A stretch of DNA of 64,000 bases from Halorussus litoreus (GCF_003382685.1 NZ_KZ859512.1:44876-108875), one strand, 5' to 3'. Positions 40,511 through 49,872 are shown, counted from the first letter of the stretch. Translations and numbers: made by a program. Notes: generated by a model from the sequence alone, not told the origin.

Positions 40511-41554
40511 ATGGGCGTAGATCTCGGGGACGCGCGATCGGTGGCCGTCGGGTTCGCCACCGGTATCGTCGTCCTGCTGGCGCTGTACGCGTTCGTCGGC
40601 CTCGACAAGGTGGTGGCCGCGCTCTCGCGAGCCGATCCCGTGCTGATCGCCGCCGCGTGCGTCGCGTCGGTCGCGTGGCTGTTCGCGTGGGCGATGGCGC
40701 TCCGGACCGTGCTCGGGGTCATCGCGGTCAAGGTGTCGGTCCTGCGGGCGTTCATGCTGTTCGCGGGCGCGACGTTCGCTAACAACGTCACCCCGTTCGG
40801 ACAGGCCGGGGGCGAGCCGTTCAGCGCGCTGCTCGTCTCGCGCACCACCGGGACCGAGTACGAGAACGGCCTCGCAGCGGTCGCGAGCGTCGACACCCTC
40901 AACTTCGTCCCCTCCATCTCCTTCGCGCTGGTCGGCGTGGGCTACTACGCCACGGCGTTCACGGTGGGCGACAGGGTCGAGGTGGCCGCGGTCTCGCTCG
41001 CCGCGCTGGCGCTCGCGGTCCCGGTCGCGGTGTACCTCGGCTGGCACAACCGGAACCGGGTCGCGGACTTCGCCGTGGCGGCTATCGTTCCGGCTGCTCG
41101 GACGATCGGCCGGGTCGTCCCGCGCGTCCAGCCGCCAGCTGAAGCCGACCTCCGGCACCGCATCGAGGGCTTCTTCGGCGCGCTGGAGCGCGTGGCGGGC
41201 GACCGCCACCAGCTCGCGCTCGCGCTGTCGTTCTCGGCGCTCGGTTGGCTTCTGCTGGCCGTCTCGCTGTGGCTCTCCCTGCTTGCGCTCGGCCACGCGG
41301 TCCCCTTCGCCGCCGCGCTGTTCATCGTTCCGCTCGGGAGCGTCGCGAGCGTCACGCCCCTGCCCGGCGGACTCGGCGGCGTGGAGGCCGCGCTGGTGCT
41401 GCTCATCGTTCCGGTCACCGGCGTCGACACCGGGATCGCGGGCGCCGCGGCGCTGATCCATCGCGGGGCGACCTACTGGCTCCCCATCCTGCTCGGTGGG
41501 AGCGCGACCGCCATGCTCGAGGCTGACAACGTCGTCGAGTCCGCGAGCGATTGA
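40511..41554 (+). CDS. UPF0104/YbhN family membrane protein (flippase-like domain)
   Basis: A 347-residue protein with about eight hydrophobic segments and the family's marks: NNVTPFGQAGGEPFSALLVSR in the first third and SVTPLPGGLGGVEAALVLLIVP near the end. Relatives include bacterial lysylphosphatidylglycerol synthase membrane regions and archaeal AglD-type proteins, so lipid or lipid-linked sugar handling is plausible. ATG 40511 is chosen; the frame extends upstream without protein-like sequence. Confidence 0.85.
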   Translation: MGVDLGDARSVAVGFATGIVVLLALYAFVGLDKVVAALSRADPVLIAAACVASVAWLFAWAMALRTVLGVIAVKVSVLRAFMLFAGATFANNVTPFGQAGGEPFSALLVSRTTGTEYENGLAAVASVDTLNFVPSISFALVGVGYYATAFTVGDRVEVAAVSLAALALAVPVAVYLGWHNRNRVADFAVAAIVPAARTIGRVVPRVQPPAEADLRHRIEGFFGALERVAGDRHQLALALSFSALGWLLLAVSLWLSLLALGHAVPFAAALFIVPLGSVASVTPLPGGLGGVEAALVLLIVPVTGVDTGIAGAAALIHRGATYWLPILLGGSATAMLEADNVVESASD

Positions 41555-41634
41555 CCGGTGCGAGCGGACGGAAACGGGGCGCACGGTCGGACGCTAACGA
41601 TGCCTTTAAACGCCGCGACCGGGAATTCGTGGGT

Positions 41635-42090
41635 ATGACGACGCTCTACGACGTTCCCGCGGAAGACCTCATCGACGCGGTCGCCGCGAAGCTGGAGGAC
41701 CGACTCGACGTACCGGACTGGACCGAATTCGTCAAGACCGGCGAGGGCAAGGAGCTCCCGCCCGAGCAGGAGGACTTCTGGCACCGCCGCGCCGCGAGCG
41801 TGCTCCGGAAGGTCGCCACCGAGGGCCCGGTCGGCGTCGAGCGCCTCGCCACCGAGTACGGCGGCAAGAAGGGCGGCTCGAACCGCTATCAGGTCGCCCC
41901 CGAGCACCGCACGGACGGGAGCCGGAAGATCATCCGGACCATCCTCCAGCAGCTCGAGGACGAGGACTTCGTGGACACCGAGGGCAGCGCGGGCCGCATC
42001 GTGACCGGCGACGGCCGGAGCCTGCTCGACGACACCGCGGGCGAGGTCATGGAGGAGCTCGACCGCCCCGAACTCGAACGCTACGCGTAG
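41635..42090 (+). CDS. rps19e: 30S ribosomal protein S19e
   Basis: A 151-residue protein with the family pattern TLYDVPAEDLIDAVAAKL, FWHRRAASVLRKVATEGPVGVERLATEYGGKK and IIRTILQQLEDEDFV. A TATA-like CCTTTAAAC about 28 nt before the ATG fits a leaderless transcript. It precedes the PDCD5-like gene, the usual archaeal order. Confidence 0.95.
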   Translation: MTTLYDVPAEDLIDAVAAKLEDRLDVPDWTEFVKTGEGKELPPEQEDFWHRRAASVLRKVATEGPVGVERLATEYGGKKGGSNRYQVAPEHRTDGSRKIIRTILQQLEDEDFVDTEGSAGRIVTGDGRSLLDDTAGEVMEELDRPELERYA

Positions 42091-42231
42091 ACGACCTCGG
42101 AAGCACGGCGTTTCTTTTCGACCGCGGCGTTCTTTCCGAACCAGGCTCGTTCCAGCCATTCTGTGCTCCATCCACCCCGTCCTGCGCTCCGTAATGGTTT
42201 TTGGCCGTGCCCCGTAACGTAACGATAACGC

Positions 42232-42573
42232 ATGAGCGAACAGCCCGACGACGAGCGACTCGAAGAACTCCGCAAGAAGAAGATGCAGGAGATGCAGGAG
42301 CAGGGCGGCGACGAGGAGGCCCAACAGCAGGCCCAGCAGCAGGCCGACGCCCAGAAGCAGGCCATGCTCCGCAAGCATCTGACGGACGGCGCGCGCAAGC
42401 GGCTCAACTCCGTCCGGATGAGCAAGCCCGACTTCGCCGAGCAGGTCGAGCGCCAGATCCTCGCCATCGCCCAGCGCGGGCAGGTCAACGGGAAGATCGA
42501 CGAGGAGAAGATGAAGGAGCTCCTCCGGGAACTGAAGCCCGACTCAAAGAGCTTCAACATCCGTCGGCGGTAG
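42232..42573 (+). CDS. PDCD5-like DNA-binding protein
   Basis: A 113-residue protein: charged Gln-rich N-terminal helix (residues 8-50), then the PDCD5 core [26 protein letters not shown] and a basic end FNIRRR. Archaeal members are small DNA-binding proteins encoded beside S19e. One base separates it from the next gene. Confidence 0.92.
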   Translation: MSEQPDDERLEELRKKKMQEMQEQGGDEEAQQQAQQQADAQKQAMLRKHLTDGARKRLNSVRMSKPDFAEQVERQILAIAQRGQVNGKIDEEKMKELLRELKPDSKSFNIRRR

Positions 42574-42574
42574 G

Positions 42575-43165
42575 ATGGAGCTCGGTCTGCTCTACAGCGG
42601 CGGGAAGGACTCGACGCTCGCCGCGCTCCTGCTCGAGGACTTCTACGACGTGACGCTCGTCACGGCCACGTTCGGCGTCACCGACGACCACGACCACGCC
42701 CGCGAGACGGCGAGCCGACTCGGATTCGACTTCGAGACGGTCGAACTCGACGAGAGCGTGGCCGAGGAGGCGGTCGAGCGCATGGTCGAGGACGGCTACC
42801 CCCGCGACGGCATCCAGCAGGTCCACCTCGCGGCGCTCGAAGCCGTCGCGGAGATGGACTTCGACGCGGTGGCCGACGGCACCCGGCGCGACGACAGGGT
42901 TCCCTCGGTGTCGCGCGCGCAAGCCCAGAGTCTCGAAGATCGCCACGGCGTCGAGTACATCGTCCCGTTGGCGGGCTTCGGCCGCGGCGCGGTCGACTCG
43001 CTGGTCGAGGAGACTCTCGACGTGACCACCGGTCCGAGCGAGCAGATCCCGAAGGCCGACTACGAGGCCGAACTCCGGGCTCTGCTGGCGAGCGAGCACG
43101 GCGAGGACGCCGTGGCAGAGGTGTTCCCCGATCACACGCAGACGTCCGTGAACGGGCTACGCTGA
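42575..43165 (+). CDS. PP-loop ATP-pyrophosphatase family protein
   Basis: A 196-residue protein with the PP-loop LLYSGGKDSTLAALLL at the N-terminus and a conserved DFDAVADGTRRDDRVPSVSRAQAQSLED segment. It belongs to the alpha-hydrolase/ATP-pyrophosphatase fold, and adenylation of a substrate is likely; no substrate is assigned in this archaeal branch. It is translationally close to the PDCD5-like gene (1-bp gap) and ends in the ribosomal-type operon. Confidence 0.8.
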   Translation: MELGLLYSGGKDSTLAALLLEDFYDVTLVTATFGVTDDHDHARETASRLGFDFETVELDESVAEEAVERMVEDGYPRDGIQQVHLAALEAVAEMDFDAVADGTRRDDRVPSVSRAQAQSLEDRHGVEYIVPLAGFGRGAVDSLVEETLDVTTGPSEQIPKADYEAELRALLASEHGEDAVAEVFPDHTQTSVNGLR

Positions 43166-43258
43166 GTCTATGCGTCGCGGTTTGGCTGCACCGCTCTTCT
43201 ACTTGTTCTCGCCGTTCCGAGTGTCGAATACGGGAACGTCTCGGTGACTGTACAGTAC

Positions 43259-43445
43259 TTCGCTGCTTGCCTATTATAAACTCCTGCGCGCACTTGGGCG
43301 CGGCCACGAGAGGCCGCGCCGTGGGAGCGACGCTCCCACGAGCCTGCGCTCGGTGCCCTCGCGCAGACGCCAGCACGCGCCGGGTGGAATGATAACCAGC
43401 GCACGCCGAGTGGAAAGAGAATCCAGCGCACGTCAGGGTGGCCAG
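43259..43445. repeat. Hairpins and a 26-27-bp threefold repeat before hisS
   Basis: Two short stems (gcggccacgagaggccgc, cgtgggagcgacgctcccacg) are followed by three related units starting ccagcacgcgccgggtgg, ccagcgcacgccgagtgg and ccagcgcacgtcagggtgg. The first two units recur in reverse at 61224-61270. The stretch 43166-43258 shows nothing clear. Confidence 0.65.
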
Positions 43446-43498
43446 CAAGACGGACGAGAAGTAAAAGCTTCAAGCGCGCGCTCGCCCAACGACTCCCC

Positions 43499-44806
43499 AT
43501 GTACGACCGAATCAAGGGGTTCCGGGACTTCTACCCGCCGGAGATGGGCGCGCGGCGGGAGATGTTCGACACGCTCGAAGACACCGCGCGCCGGTACGGC
43601 TTCCGGGAGATCGGCACGCCCGCGCTCGAACGCACCGAGATGTACGTCGACAAGAGCGGCGAGGAGATCGTCGAGGAGCTGTACGCCTTCGAGGATCAGG
43701 GCGGCCGCGAGGTCGCCATGACTCCCGAGCTCACCCCGACCGTCGCGCGGATGGTGGTGGCCAAACAGCAGGCGCTGTCCAAGCCAATCAAGTGGTTCTC
43801 GACGCGGCCGTTCTGGCGGTACGAGGAGCCCCAGCAGGGTCGCTACCGCGAATTCTACCAGACCAACGTCGACATCTTCGGCTCGACCGACCCCGCGGCC
43901 GACGCCGAGGTGCTCGCGTTCGCGGCCGACGCGCTGACCGGGCTCGGCCTCTCGGGCGAGGACTTCGAGTTCCGCGTGAGCCACCGCGACATCCTCGGCG
44001 GGCTGCTGGCGGCCTTCGACGCCGACGTGGACACTGGCGCGGCCATCCGCGCGGTGGACAAGAGCGCGAAGGTCGACCGCGAGGAGTACTACGGCCTGCT
44101 CTCTGACGCCGGGCTCTCCTACGACCAGGCCGAGGAGTTCGACGACCTGCTCGACACCCCGGAAGACGACCTCGACGACCTCGTCGCGTTCGCCGGAACC
44201 GACCGCGTCGAGAACGCGGTCACGAACCTCCAGAACGTGCTCGACGCCACGGCGGACTTCGGCGCGCGCGAGTTCTGCGACCTCTCGCTCCGGACGGCCC
44301 GCGGTCTCGACTACTACACCGGCGTCGTGTTCGAGTGCTTCGACTCGACCGGCGAGGTCGGGCGGTCGGTGTTCGGTGGCGGCCGCTACGACGACCTCAT
44401 CGAGAGCTTCGGCGGCCAGCCCACGCCCGCGGTCGGCGTCGCCCCGGGTGCCGCGACCCTCTCGCTGCTCTGCCAGCGCGCGGGCGTCTGGCCCGAGGAA
44501 GCGGCCACGACCGACTACTACGTCCTGCAGGTCGGCGACACCCGCGACGTAGCGGCCGCGATCACCCGCGAGCTCCGTGCCGAGGGTCACGTGGTCGAGA
44601 CCGACGTGTCGGGCCGGAGCTTCGGCGCGCAGCTGGACTACGCCGACTCCATCAACGCCGAGACGGTGGTCATCGTGGGCGAGCAGGACCTCGCAGACGG
44701 GAACGTGACGATCAAGGACATGGCGTCGGGCGACCAGACCGCCGTGCCGCTCGAGGACTTCCCGCCGGAGGACGAACCGCGGCCGACCTACGAGGACTTC
44801 GAGTAG
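43499..44806 (+). CDS. hisS: Histidyl-tRNA synthetase
   Basis: Charges tRNA-His. A 435-residue class II synthetase: motif 1 region GFRDFYPPEMGARREMFD, motif 2 FWRYEEPQQGRYREFYQTNVDIFG, the His-specific RTARGLDYYTGVVFEC and motif 3 GGGRYDDLIESFGGQPTPAVGVAPG. A C-terminal anticodon-binding domain starts near residue 335. AAAAGCTT at 43463-43470 is a TATA candidate about 30 nt ahead of the ATG, fitting leaderless initiation. Confidence 0.97.
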   Translation: MYDRIKGFRDFYPPEMGARREMFDTLEDTARRYGFREIGTPALERTEMYVDKSGEEIVEELYAFEDQGGREVAMTPELTPTVARMVVAKQQALSKPIKWFSTRPFWRYEEPQQGRYREFYQTNVDIFGSTDPAADAEVLAFAADALTGLGLSGEDFEFRVSHRDILGGLLAAFDADVDTGAAIRAVDKSAKVDREEYYGLLSDAGLSYDQAEEFDDLLDTPEDDLDDLVAFAGTDRVENAVTNLQNVLDATADFGAREFCDLSLRTARGLDYYTGVVFECFDSTGEVGRSVFGGGRYDDLIESFGGQPTPAVGVAPGAATLSLLCQRAGVWPEEAATTDYYVLQVGDTRDVAAAITRELRAEGHVVETDVSGRSFGAQLDYADSINAETVVIVGEQDLADGNVTIKDMASGDQTAVPLEDFPPEDEPRPTYEDFE

Positions 44807-44851
44807 TCCGCAAATCCAACTTTTTTGTCGCCGTCCAACGGACTGTCTTCC

Positions 44852-45229
44852 ATGTCCCGGAGTTCGGTGCAGTTCGAGAAGAAGCGTCTCGTCGGCATTC
44901 TGTCGGTCCTCACCTTTGGCCTGACGGCGCTGGCGGCGGTGCTGAGTCTAGAGTTCCTCGTCCCGGTAATCTTCGTCTTCGGCTTCTTCCTCGTCGTGCC
45001 GCTGGTTGCGCTTCTCGGAGACTCGCTGCCCATCGTCGAAAGCGAGGGGGACGACTCCCGTGTCGAGACGGTGAAATCGTCGGGTGACGATCCGGTCGAG
45101 CAACTCCGGGAGCGATACGCACGCGGTGACCTCACCGACGAGGAATTCGAGCGACGGCTCGAACGACTGCTGGAGACAGAGGACACCGACGTCGGCGATT
45201 CGAGGGAGCGCGTGTTCGACCGGGAGTGA
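44852..45229 (+). CDS. SHOCT-domain membrane protein
   Basis: A 125-residue protein from ATG 44852. Two hydrophobic segments (LVGILSVLTFGLTALAAVLSL; LVPVIFVFGFFLVVPLVALL) precede an acidic linker and a C-terminal SHOCT motif (DPVEQLRERYARGDLTDEEFERRLERLL). SHOCT motifs act as oligomerisation pieces on many membrane proteins. Function unknown. It follows hisS by about 45 bp. Confidence 0.8.
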   Translation: MSRSSVQFEKKRLVGILSVLTFGLTALAAVLSLEFLVPVIFVFGFFLVVPLVALLGDSLPIVESEGDDSRVETVKSSGDDPVEQLRERYARGDLTDEEFERRLERLLETEDTDVGDSRERVFDRE

Positions 45230-45320
45230 GAGTCGCCGACGATGCTGAGGGAGTGTTCCCGGGAGCGAGCGGTATCGGTCGGAGCAACTGCTGGCGCGAA
45301 TGGCGAACAGACGGCACGGG

Positions 45321-45355
45321 CGAGGCGCACGACCGCGTGGCGGTCGTGCGCCTCG
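45321..45355. repeat. Perfect 16-bp inverted repeat
   Basis: CGAGGCGCACGACCGC, a GTG loop, and its exact reverse complement. It stands in the 278-bp gap between the SHOCT-protein gene and truA. No U tract follows, so a terminator is possible but not shown. Confidence 0.75.
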
Positions 45356-45507
45356 TCGAAGCGAAGCGGTGTGCCGTACTCCCGCGGAGCCGCTTCGCGG
45401 CGATTCCTACGTCACGGGGCACTTTCGTCGCGCCCTCCGGTATAAACCTTCACGGGAACGCGAGCATTTGACCCGGCGTTAAGTGACGACGGTGCGTACG
45501 AGTCTCC

Positions 45508-46302
45508 ATGCGCGCTTTCCGGGTCGCCTACGACGGCCGTCCCTTCCACGGGTTCCAGCGCCAGCCCGACGTCCCGACCGTCGAGGACCGGATCTTCGAG
45601 GCGTTGGCCGAACTCGGAGTCGCCGAAGGCAAACCCGAGGGCTACGCCGCGGCGGGCCGGACCGACGCCGGGGTGTCAGCGGTCGCCCAGACGGTGGCCT
45701 TCGAGTCTCCCGACTGGCTGACGCCCGCCGCGCTGAACAGCGAACTCCCGGGGTCGATCCGAGCGTGGGCGAGTGCGGAGGCCTCCGCGGGGTTCCACGC
45801 GACCCACGACGCCGCGTTCCGGGAGTACGTCTATCACTGCTACGCGCCCGACGCCGACCTCGCGCGCGCCGAGCGCGCTCTCGACGCGCTCTGCGGGACG
45901 AACGACTTCCACAACCTCACGACGGACGACGAGGGGACCGTGCGGGAGTTACGAGGGGAAGTCAATCGTGACGGCGAATATCTCGTCTTCCGACTCCATG
46001 CGGGCGGGTTCGTCCGCCAGATGGTCCGCCGGGTGGTGTCGCTGGTCCACGCGGTGGCGGCGGGCGACGCCCCGATGGCGAAGGTCGAGCGCGTCCTGGG
46101 TCCCGACACGGTCGAAGGGCCTGCTGGCGTCGCGCCTGCCCCGGCGTATCCTCTCGTCTTGATGGACGTTGGCTACCCCGAACTGACGTTCACGGTGGAC
46201 GAGGAGGCTGCCGCGAGCGCGCGCGAAGCGTTCGAGGCGCTGCGCGAGGAGCGGGCGACCGGGACGCGGGTGACTCGGGAAGTCCTGCTCGGACTCGACT
46301 AG
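45508..46302 (+). CDS. truA: tRNA pseudouridine synthase TruA
   Basis: Makes pseudouridine in the anticodon arm (positions 38-40 in bacteria). A 264-residue protein with FRVAYDGRPFHGFQRQPDVPTVE at the start, the catalytic Asp53 in AAAGRTDAGVSAVAQ, and later RLHAGGFVRQMVRRVVSLVHAVAAG. Family length is typical. A single gene with its own upstream gap. Confidence 0.93.
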   Translation: MRAFRVAYDGRPFHGFQRQPDVPTVEDRIFEALAELGVAEGKPEGYAAAGRTDAGVSAVAQTVAFESPDWLTPAALNSELPGSIRAWASAEASAGFHATHDAAFREYVYHCYAPDADLARAERALDALCGTNDFHNLTTDDEGTVRELRGEVNRDGEYLVFRLHAGGFVRQMVRRVVSLVHAVAAGDAPMAKVERVLGPDTVEGPAGVAPAPAYPLVLMDVGYPELTFTVDEEAAASAREAFEALREERATGTRVTREVLLGLD

Positions 46303-46526
46303 TCGAACTCGGCTCCAGCCGCTCGGCCAGATTCCGGCCGCTTTCATCCCTTCTTCGTAGTTGCCCGACCGGAGGTTCTCGACCACGGTGTCGGACGGCC
46401 GGCGCGCGATTTCGTCGGTCGCGACGGATTCGGTCGGAACGGAGAGACTCCAGTTCGGTCGCCGGAACCAACGCCTATAACCGCCGCGCAGACCGACCGA
46501 AAACCAACGAGCGTGAGTTTCCGAGA

Positions 46527-47072
46527 ATGACCATCAGATTCGTGACGAGCAACGAGGGGAAGGTCGAGGAGGCCCGCGAGTACCTCGACCAGGCGGTCGA
46601 GCAGGTCAACTACGACTACACCGAGATCCAGAGCGACGACCTCGCGGCAATCGCGGTCGCCGGCGCGAAAGAGGCCTTCGAGGCGACCGGTGGCGAGGAA
46701 CCAGTGGTCGTCGACGACTCGGGGCTGTTCGTCGACGCGCTCGGGGGGTTTCCCGGCCCGTACTCGGCCTACGTCGAGGACACCGTGGGCGTCGAGCGCG
46801 TCTGGCGGCTCGCCGAGGCCGAGGACAATCGCCGGGCGCGCTTCCGGGGCGTGGTCGCGTACTACGACGGCGAGCGCGCCGAGACGTTCGCGGGGAGCGT
46901 GCCGGGCCGCATCGTAGCCCCGCGGGGCGAGGGTGGGTTCGGCTACGACCCCATCTTCGAGCACGAGGGAACCACGCTGGCCGAGATGAGCACCGAGCGC
47001 AAGAACGCTATCTCGCATCGGGGTCGCGCGCTGGCGAAACTCGCCGACTGGCTCGCCGAACGGGCCGAGTAA
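46527..47072 (+). CDS. Non-canonical purine NTP pyrophosphatase (Ham1/RdgB)
   Basis: Hydrolyses dITP/XTP to monophosphates and keeps modified bases out of nucleic acids. A 181-residue protein with FVTSNEGKVEEAREYL, the metal site VVVDDSGLFVDALGGFPGPYSAYV, GEGGFGYDPIF and the final ISHRGRALAKLADWL. Family length is as expected. Stands alone. Confidence 0.95.
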   Translation: MTIRFVTSNEGKVEEAREYLDQAVEQVNYDYTEIQSDDLAAIAVAGAKEAFEATGGEEPVVVDDSGLFVDALGGFPGPYSAYVEDTVGVERVWRLAEAEDNRRARFRGVVAYYDGERAETFAGSVPGRIVAPRGEGGFGYDPIFEHEGTTLAEMSTERKNAISHRGRALAKLADWLAERAE

Positions 47073-47140
47073 CTGGACTCTGCTCGTGTTGCAATTCATC
47101 AACGGTAGCCACGTTACTCGCAGAAAAGACGGACGAGTAG

Positions 47141-47917
47141 TCAGGGAGCCTGCGGGTCGTACATGCAGTACGGCAGGTCGCCGGGATGACTCAGGTCGGT
47201 GAGATACTGCCTGATGGCCTCTGTAGTGGTGTCACCGAGCCAGTAGGTTTCCGGCAGGGTGTAGCTGTGCGTGGTACTACAGTGCCCGGCACCCATGGCG
47301 GTCTGCGTGTAGGTGCCGCCACAAGCGTCGACACCGCTCTCGTAGTGGTCGCCAAGGTGGTGGTGGGTGAGCTCTTCGTGGATGCAACAGTGGACGACCT
47401 CGTGGACGAACGCACGCTTGTACCCCTCCACGCACCCGGATGTAATGTAGTTGGCGCTTGTCGCGAGGTCGTTGGGTTGCCACGCTCCGCTCGCGCCCTT
47501 TCCAGCGGCACCGCCGTGCCAGTCGGTCAGTTTGGTGTCTTGGACGTCAGGGAGGAAGGTCCAGACCTTGCCCTCTGCCTCGGTGTTGGAGTAGTTGTCC
47601 ATCACCCAGTCTCGGAACGCGTCGTAGATGGGATCTTCCTTGTCCTCGTTGTTCTGGAGGTGTGGTTCTAACTCGTCGTAGGTGATCCACTGCTCGTAGG
47701 ATGTGTTGGCGGGGTAGCCCCCGCTAAGGTTGACGGTGTTCTCCCACACGTCTTCGAAGGCGTCGTGGCAGTCGGTCACGGTCCCGTAGTCCGTCTCCTC
47801 GTAACGGAAGGTCCGAACCTCCGTCGTGGAGGATGCCGCCGCGTTTACCGTGCCCGTCCCGAGTGCTAGGGTCGTGCCGGCGAGGCCAAATCTACGCAGG
47901 AACTTTCTTCTGTTCAT
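47141..47917 (-). CDS. Tat-exported protein with an HExxH zinc-protease-like site
   Basis: A 258-residue protein. The signal NRRKFLRRFGLAGTTLALGTGTVNA is a clear twin-arginine start with a cleavage region near residue 27. The mature part holds HEVVHCCIHEELTHHHLGDH (about 170-190), giving an HExxH site followed by further acidic and His residues, and several Cys. Zincin-type metallopeptidase activity is inferred from this motif; I do not recognise the family. A TATA-like stretch (47943-47949) is about 26-32 nt ahead of the start. Confidence 0.65.
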   Translation of the reverse strand: MNRRKFLRRFGLAGTTLALGTGTVNAAASSTTEVRTFRYEETDYGTVTDCHDAFEDVWENTVNLSGGYPANTSYEQWITYDELEPHLQNNEDKEDPIYDAFRDWVMDNYSNTEAEGKVWTFLPDVQDTKLTDWHGGAAGKGASGAWQPNDLATSANYITSGCVEGYKRAFVHEVVHCCIHEELTHHHLGDHYESGVDACGGTYTQTAMGAGHCSTTHSYTLPETYWLGDTTTEAIRQYLTDLSHPGDLPYCMYDPQAP

Positions 47918-47939
47918 TTCGTTTCACGGGGCGTCTGCC

Positions 47940-47950
47940 CAATATAAAAC
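47940..47950 (-). promoter_or_regulatory. TATA box of the Tat-exported metalloprotease-like gene
   Basis: On the minus strand GTTTTATATT lies about 26-32 nt ahead of the ATG at 47917, giving a near-leaderless transcript. It begins an AT-rich island (47940-48000) unlike the surroundings. Confidence 0.5.
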
Positions 47951-48156
47951 ACCACACAACAGCATTTAAATTTTAATTCTAGATAGATATATAAAGTCTG
48001 CAATGCACGGATTAACAATTGCATGTCCCGGTACATGTCGGACCATCGAATGCGAGCGCGCAGATAACCGCTCTCGTACGTTACGCCGAATGAGTCTGCG
48101 GAGGTCCGAACCCGGGCAATTGGCGTGTCAGTTGCAACGATTCGCCCCGAAAAACG

Positions 48157-49872
48157 TCACTGATACCGACCGCGACCCTCGATCTCCCGGAGCCGGTCCA
48201 GTACCGCCTCGTCGCCCGCCTCGGCGTACGCCTCCTCGAACTCCCGCCGAAGTTCTTCGGCGTCGTCCGCGGTCCCCGCCAGGCTCTGGGCGAGGACGTG
48301 CAGGTCCATCGCGTAGTCCTCGTCGTCGGCGGAGTAGTAGCCGAGCCCGAAGTCGATGAGGTAGGTTCGGTCTGCGTCCGCCGACCCACCAGCTCCGCCG
48401 ACCCGCACATTCCGCGTGGTCGGGTCGCCGTGGACGAACCCCGCGGCGTGTATCGTGGCGAGGTGTCGGGCCACGTCGCGCACGCGGTCGGCGGTCAGGT
48501 CCGCGCGGAGGTCGGCCTCGCCCACGCGCTCGAACACCAGCACGCCCTCCTCGGGGTCCACGTCGTAGACCACGGGCGTCGGCACGCCGTGCCTGCGCGC
48601 CTCGCTGGTGAGCCGCGCTTCGAGCACCGTCCGGTCGCGCCGGAGGCGCGCGTCCAGTTCCGGATGGCGGTAGCGCTTGGGCAGGCGACGCTTCGTCACG
48701 CGCTCGTCGCCGATCTCCACCGTGGCCTCCGCGCCCTCGATCTCGTCGCTCTCGTCTCGCCACCGGTCCACGGACTCCGAGTCGCCTGCTCGCGGCTCCG
48801 CCGCTCGCTCGTTCCGAGAGGCTTCGCGTCTCGCGCGCCACGTGACCGGGACTTCGTCCGGCCGGAAGTCCGGGTCGACCGCCGACTCGTCCACGTCGAG
48901 CGTATCGCCCGCGCGGACCATCTCCGCACCGAGGATGGCGATCATCCCGGCGTTGTCCCGGAGGAAGCGTGGTTCGGGTGCGAAAAAGTCCGCGCCACGC
49001 TGGTCGCACATCGTCGCGAGCATCTCCCGGAGCCGGTCGTTCTGCCCGACGCCGCCGCCGAGAACCAGTTCGTCGCTGCCCGTCAGCGAGAGCGCGCGCT
49101 CGGCGACCTCTGTCAGCATGGCGAAAAAGTTCTCTTGCAGGGAGTAGCAGACGTCCTCGACGGGGACGCCCTCGCCGTCGTCGTCGTCTCGGTCGTTTCC
49201 GCCTCGGTCGTCGTCACCGCCTCCGCCCCGCGGTCGGCCGTCGTAGGCGTCCTTCGCGGCGCTCATGATGCCCGAGAAGGAGAAGTCCATCCCCTTCACG
49301 ACGTACGGCAGGTCGACGTACTCGCCGTCTTTTGCGGCCTGCTCGACCTTCGGCCCGCCCGGATGACTCCAGCCGACGTGGCGCGTGAACTTGTCGAGCG
49401 CGTTGCCGACGCCGGTGTCCATCGTCTCGCCGAGCACGCGGTACCGGCCGTTGCGGTAACCCAGCACGTGGGCGTTCGCACCCGAGGCGTTCAGGCAGAC
49501 CGGCGAGTCGAACCCTGACTGCTGGCGGCCGATCTCGAGGTGGGCCACCATGTGGTTGACGCCGACGAGCGGCACGTCGAGCGTCCCCGCGAGCGCCCGC
49601 GCGGCCGTTCCCACGGTGCGCAGGCACGGACCGAGTCCCGGCCCACGCGAGAACGCGACCGCGTCGATGGGCCCGTCAGCCGCCGCGAGCGCGGTCTCCA
49701 CGACTCGCGGAATCGCGTCGCTCATGTGCTCTGCGGCCTCGCGCGGGTTGATACCGCCGCTGTCGGGCTGGTAGGCGTCGGTCTCGATAAAAACGGACTC
49801 GGGACCGGATTCGATGTCGTACACCGCGGCGCTCGCGGCCCACGCAGTGCCCTCGATACCGAGGATTTGCAT
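48157..49872 (-). CDS. KEOPS fusion protein Kae1-Bud32 (tRNA t6A synthase/kinase)
   Basis: Makes N6-threonylcarbamoyl-adenosine in ANN-decoding tRNAs. A 571-residue protein. Residues 1-335 are Kae1: LGIEGTAWAASAAVYD, the metal-binding His107/His111 in VNHMVAHLEIG, and ELVLGGGVGQNDRLREML. Residues 370-571 are the Bud32 kinase: GFVHGDPTTRNVRV catalytic loop and YLIDFGLGYYSADDEDYAMDLHVL with the Asp-Phe-Gly. An Asp/Gly-rich insert (about 212-238) splits Kae1. It follows rps27ae by 3 bp. Confidence 0.95.
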   Translation of the reverse strand: MQILGIEGTAWAASAAVYDIESGPESVFIETDAYQPDSGGINPREAAEHMSDAIPRVVETALAAADGPIDAVAFSRGPGLGPCLRTVGTAARALAGTLDVPLVGVNHMVAHLEIGRQQSGFDSPVCLNASGANAHVLGYRNGRYRVLGETMDTGVGNALDKFTRHVGWSHPGGPKVEQAAKDGEYVDLPYVVKGMDFSFSGIMSAAKDAYDGRPRGGGGDDDRGGNDRDDDDGEGVPVEDVCYSLQENFFAMLTEVAERALSLTGSDELVLGGGVGQNDRLREMLATMCDQRGADFFAPEPRFLRDNAGMIAILGAEMVRAGDTLDVDESAVDPDFRPDEVPVTWRARREASRNERAAEPRAGDSESVDRWRDESDEIEGAEATVEIGDERVTKRRLPKRYRHPELDARLRRDRTVLEARLTSEARRHGVPTPVVYDVDPEEGVLVFERVGEADLRADLTADRVRDVARHLATIHAAGFVHGDPTTRNVRVGGAGGSADADRTYLIDFGLGYYSADDEDYAMDLHVLAQSLAGTADDAEELRREFEEAYAEAGDEAVLDRLREIEGRGRYQ

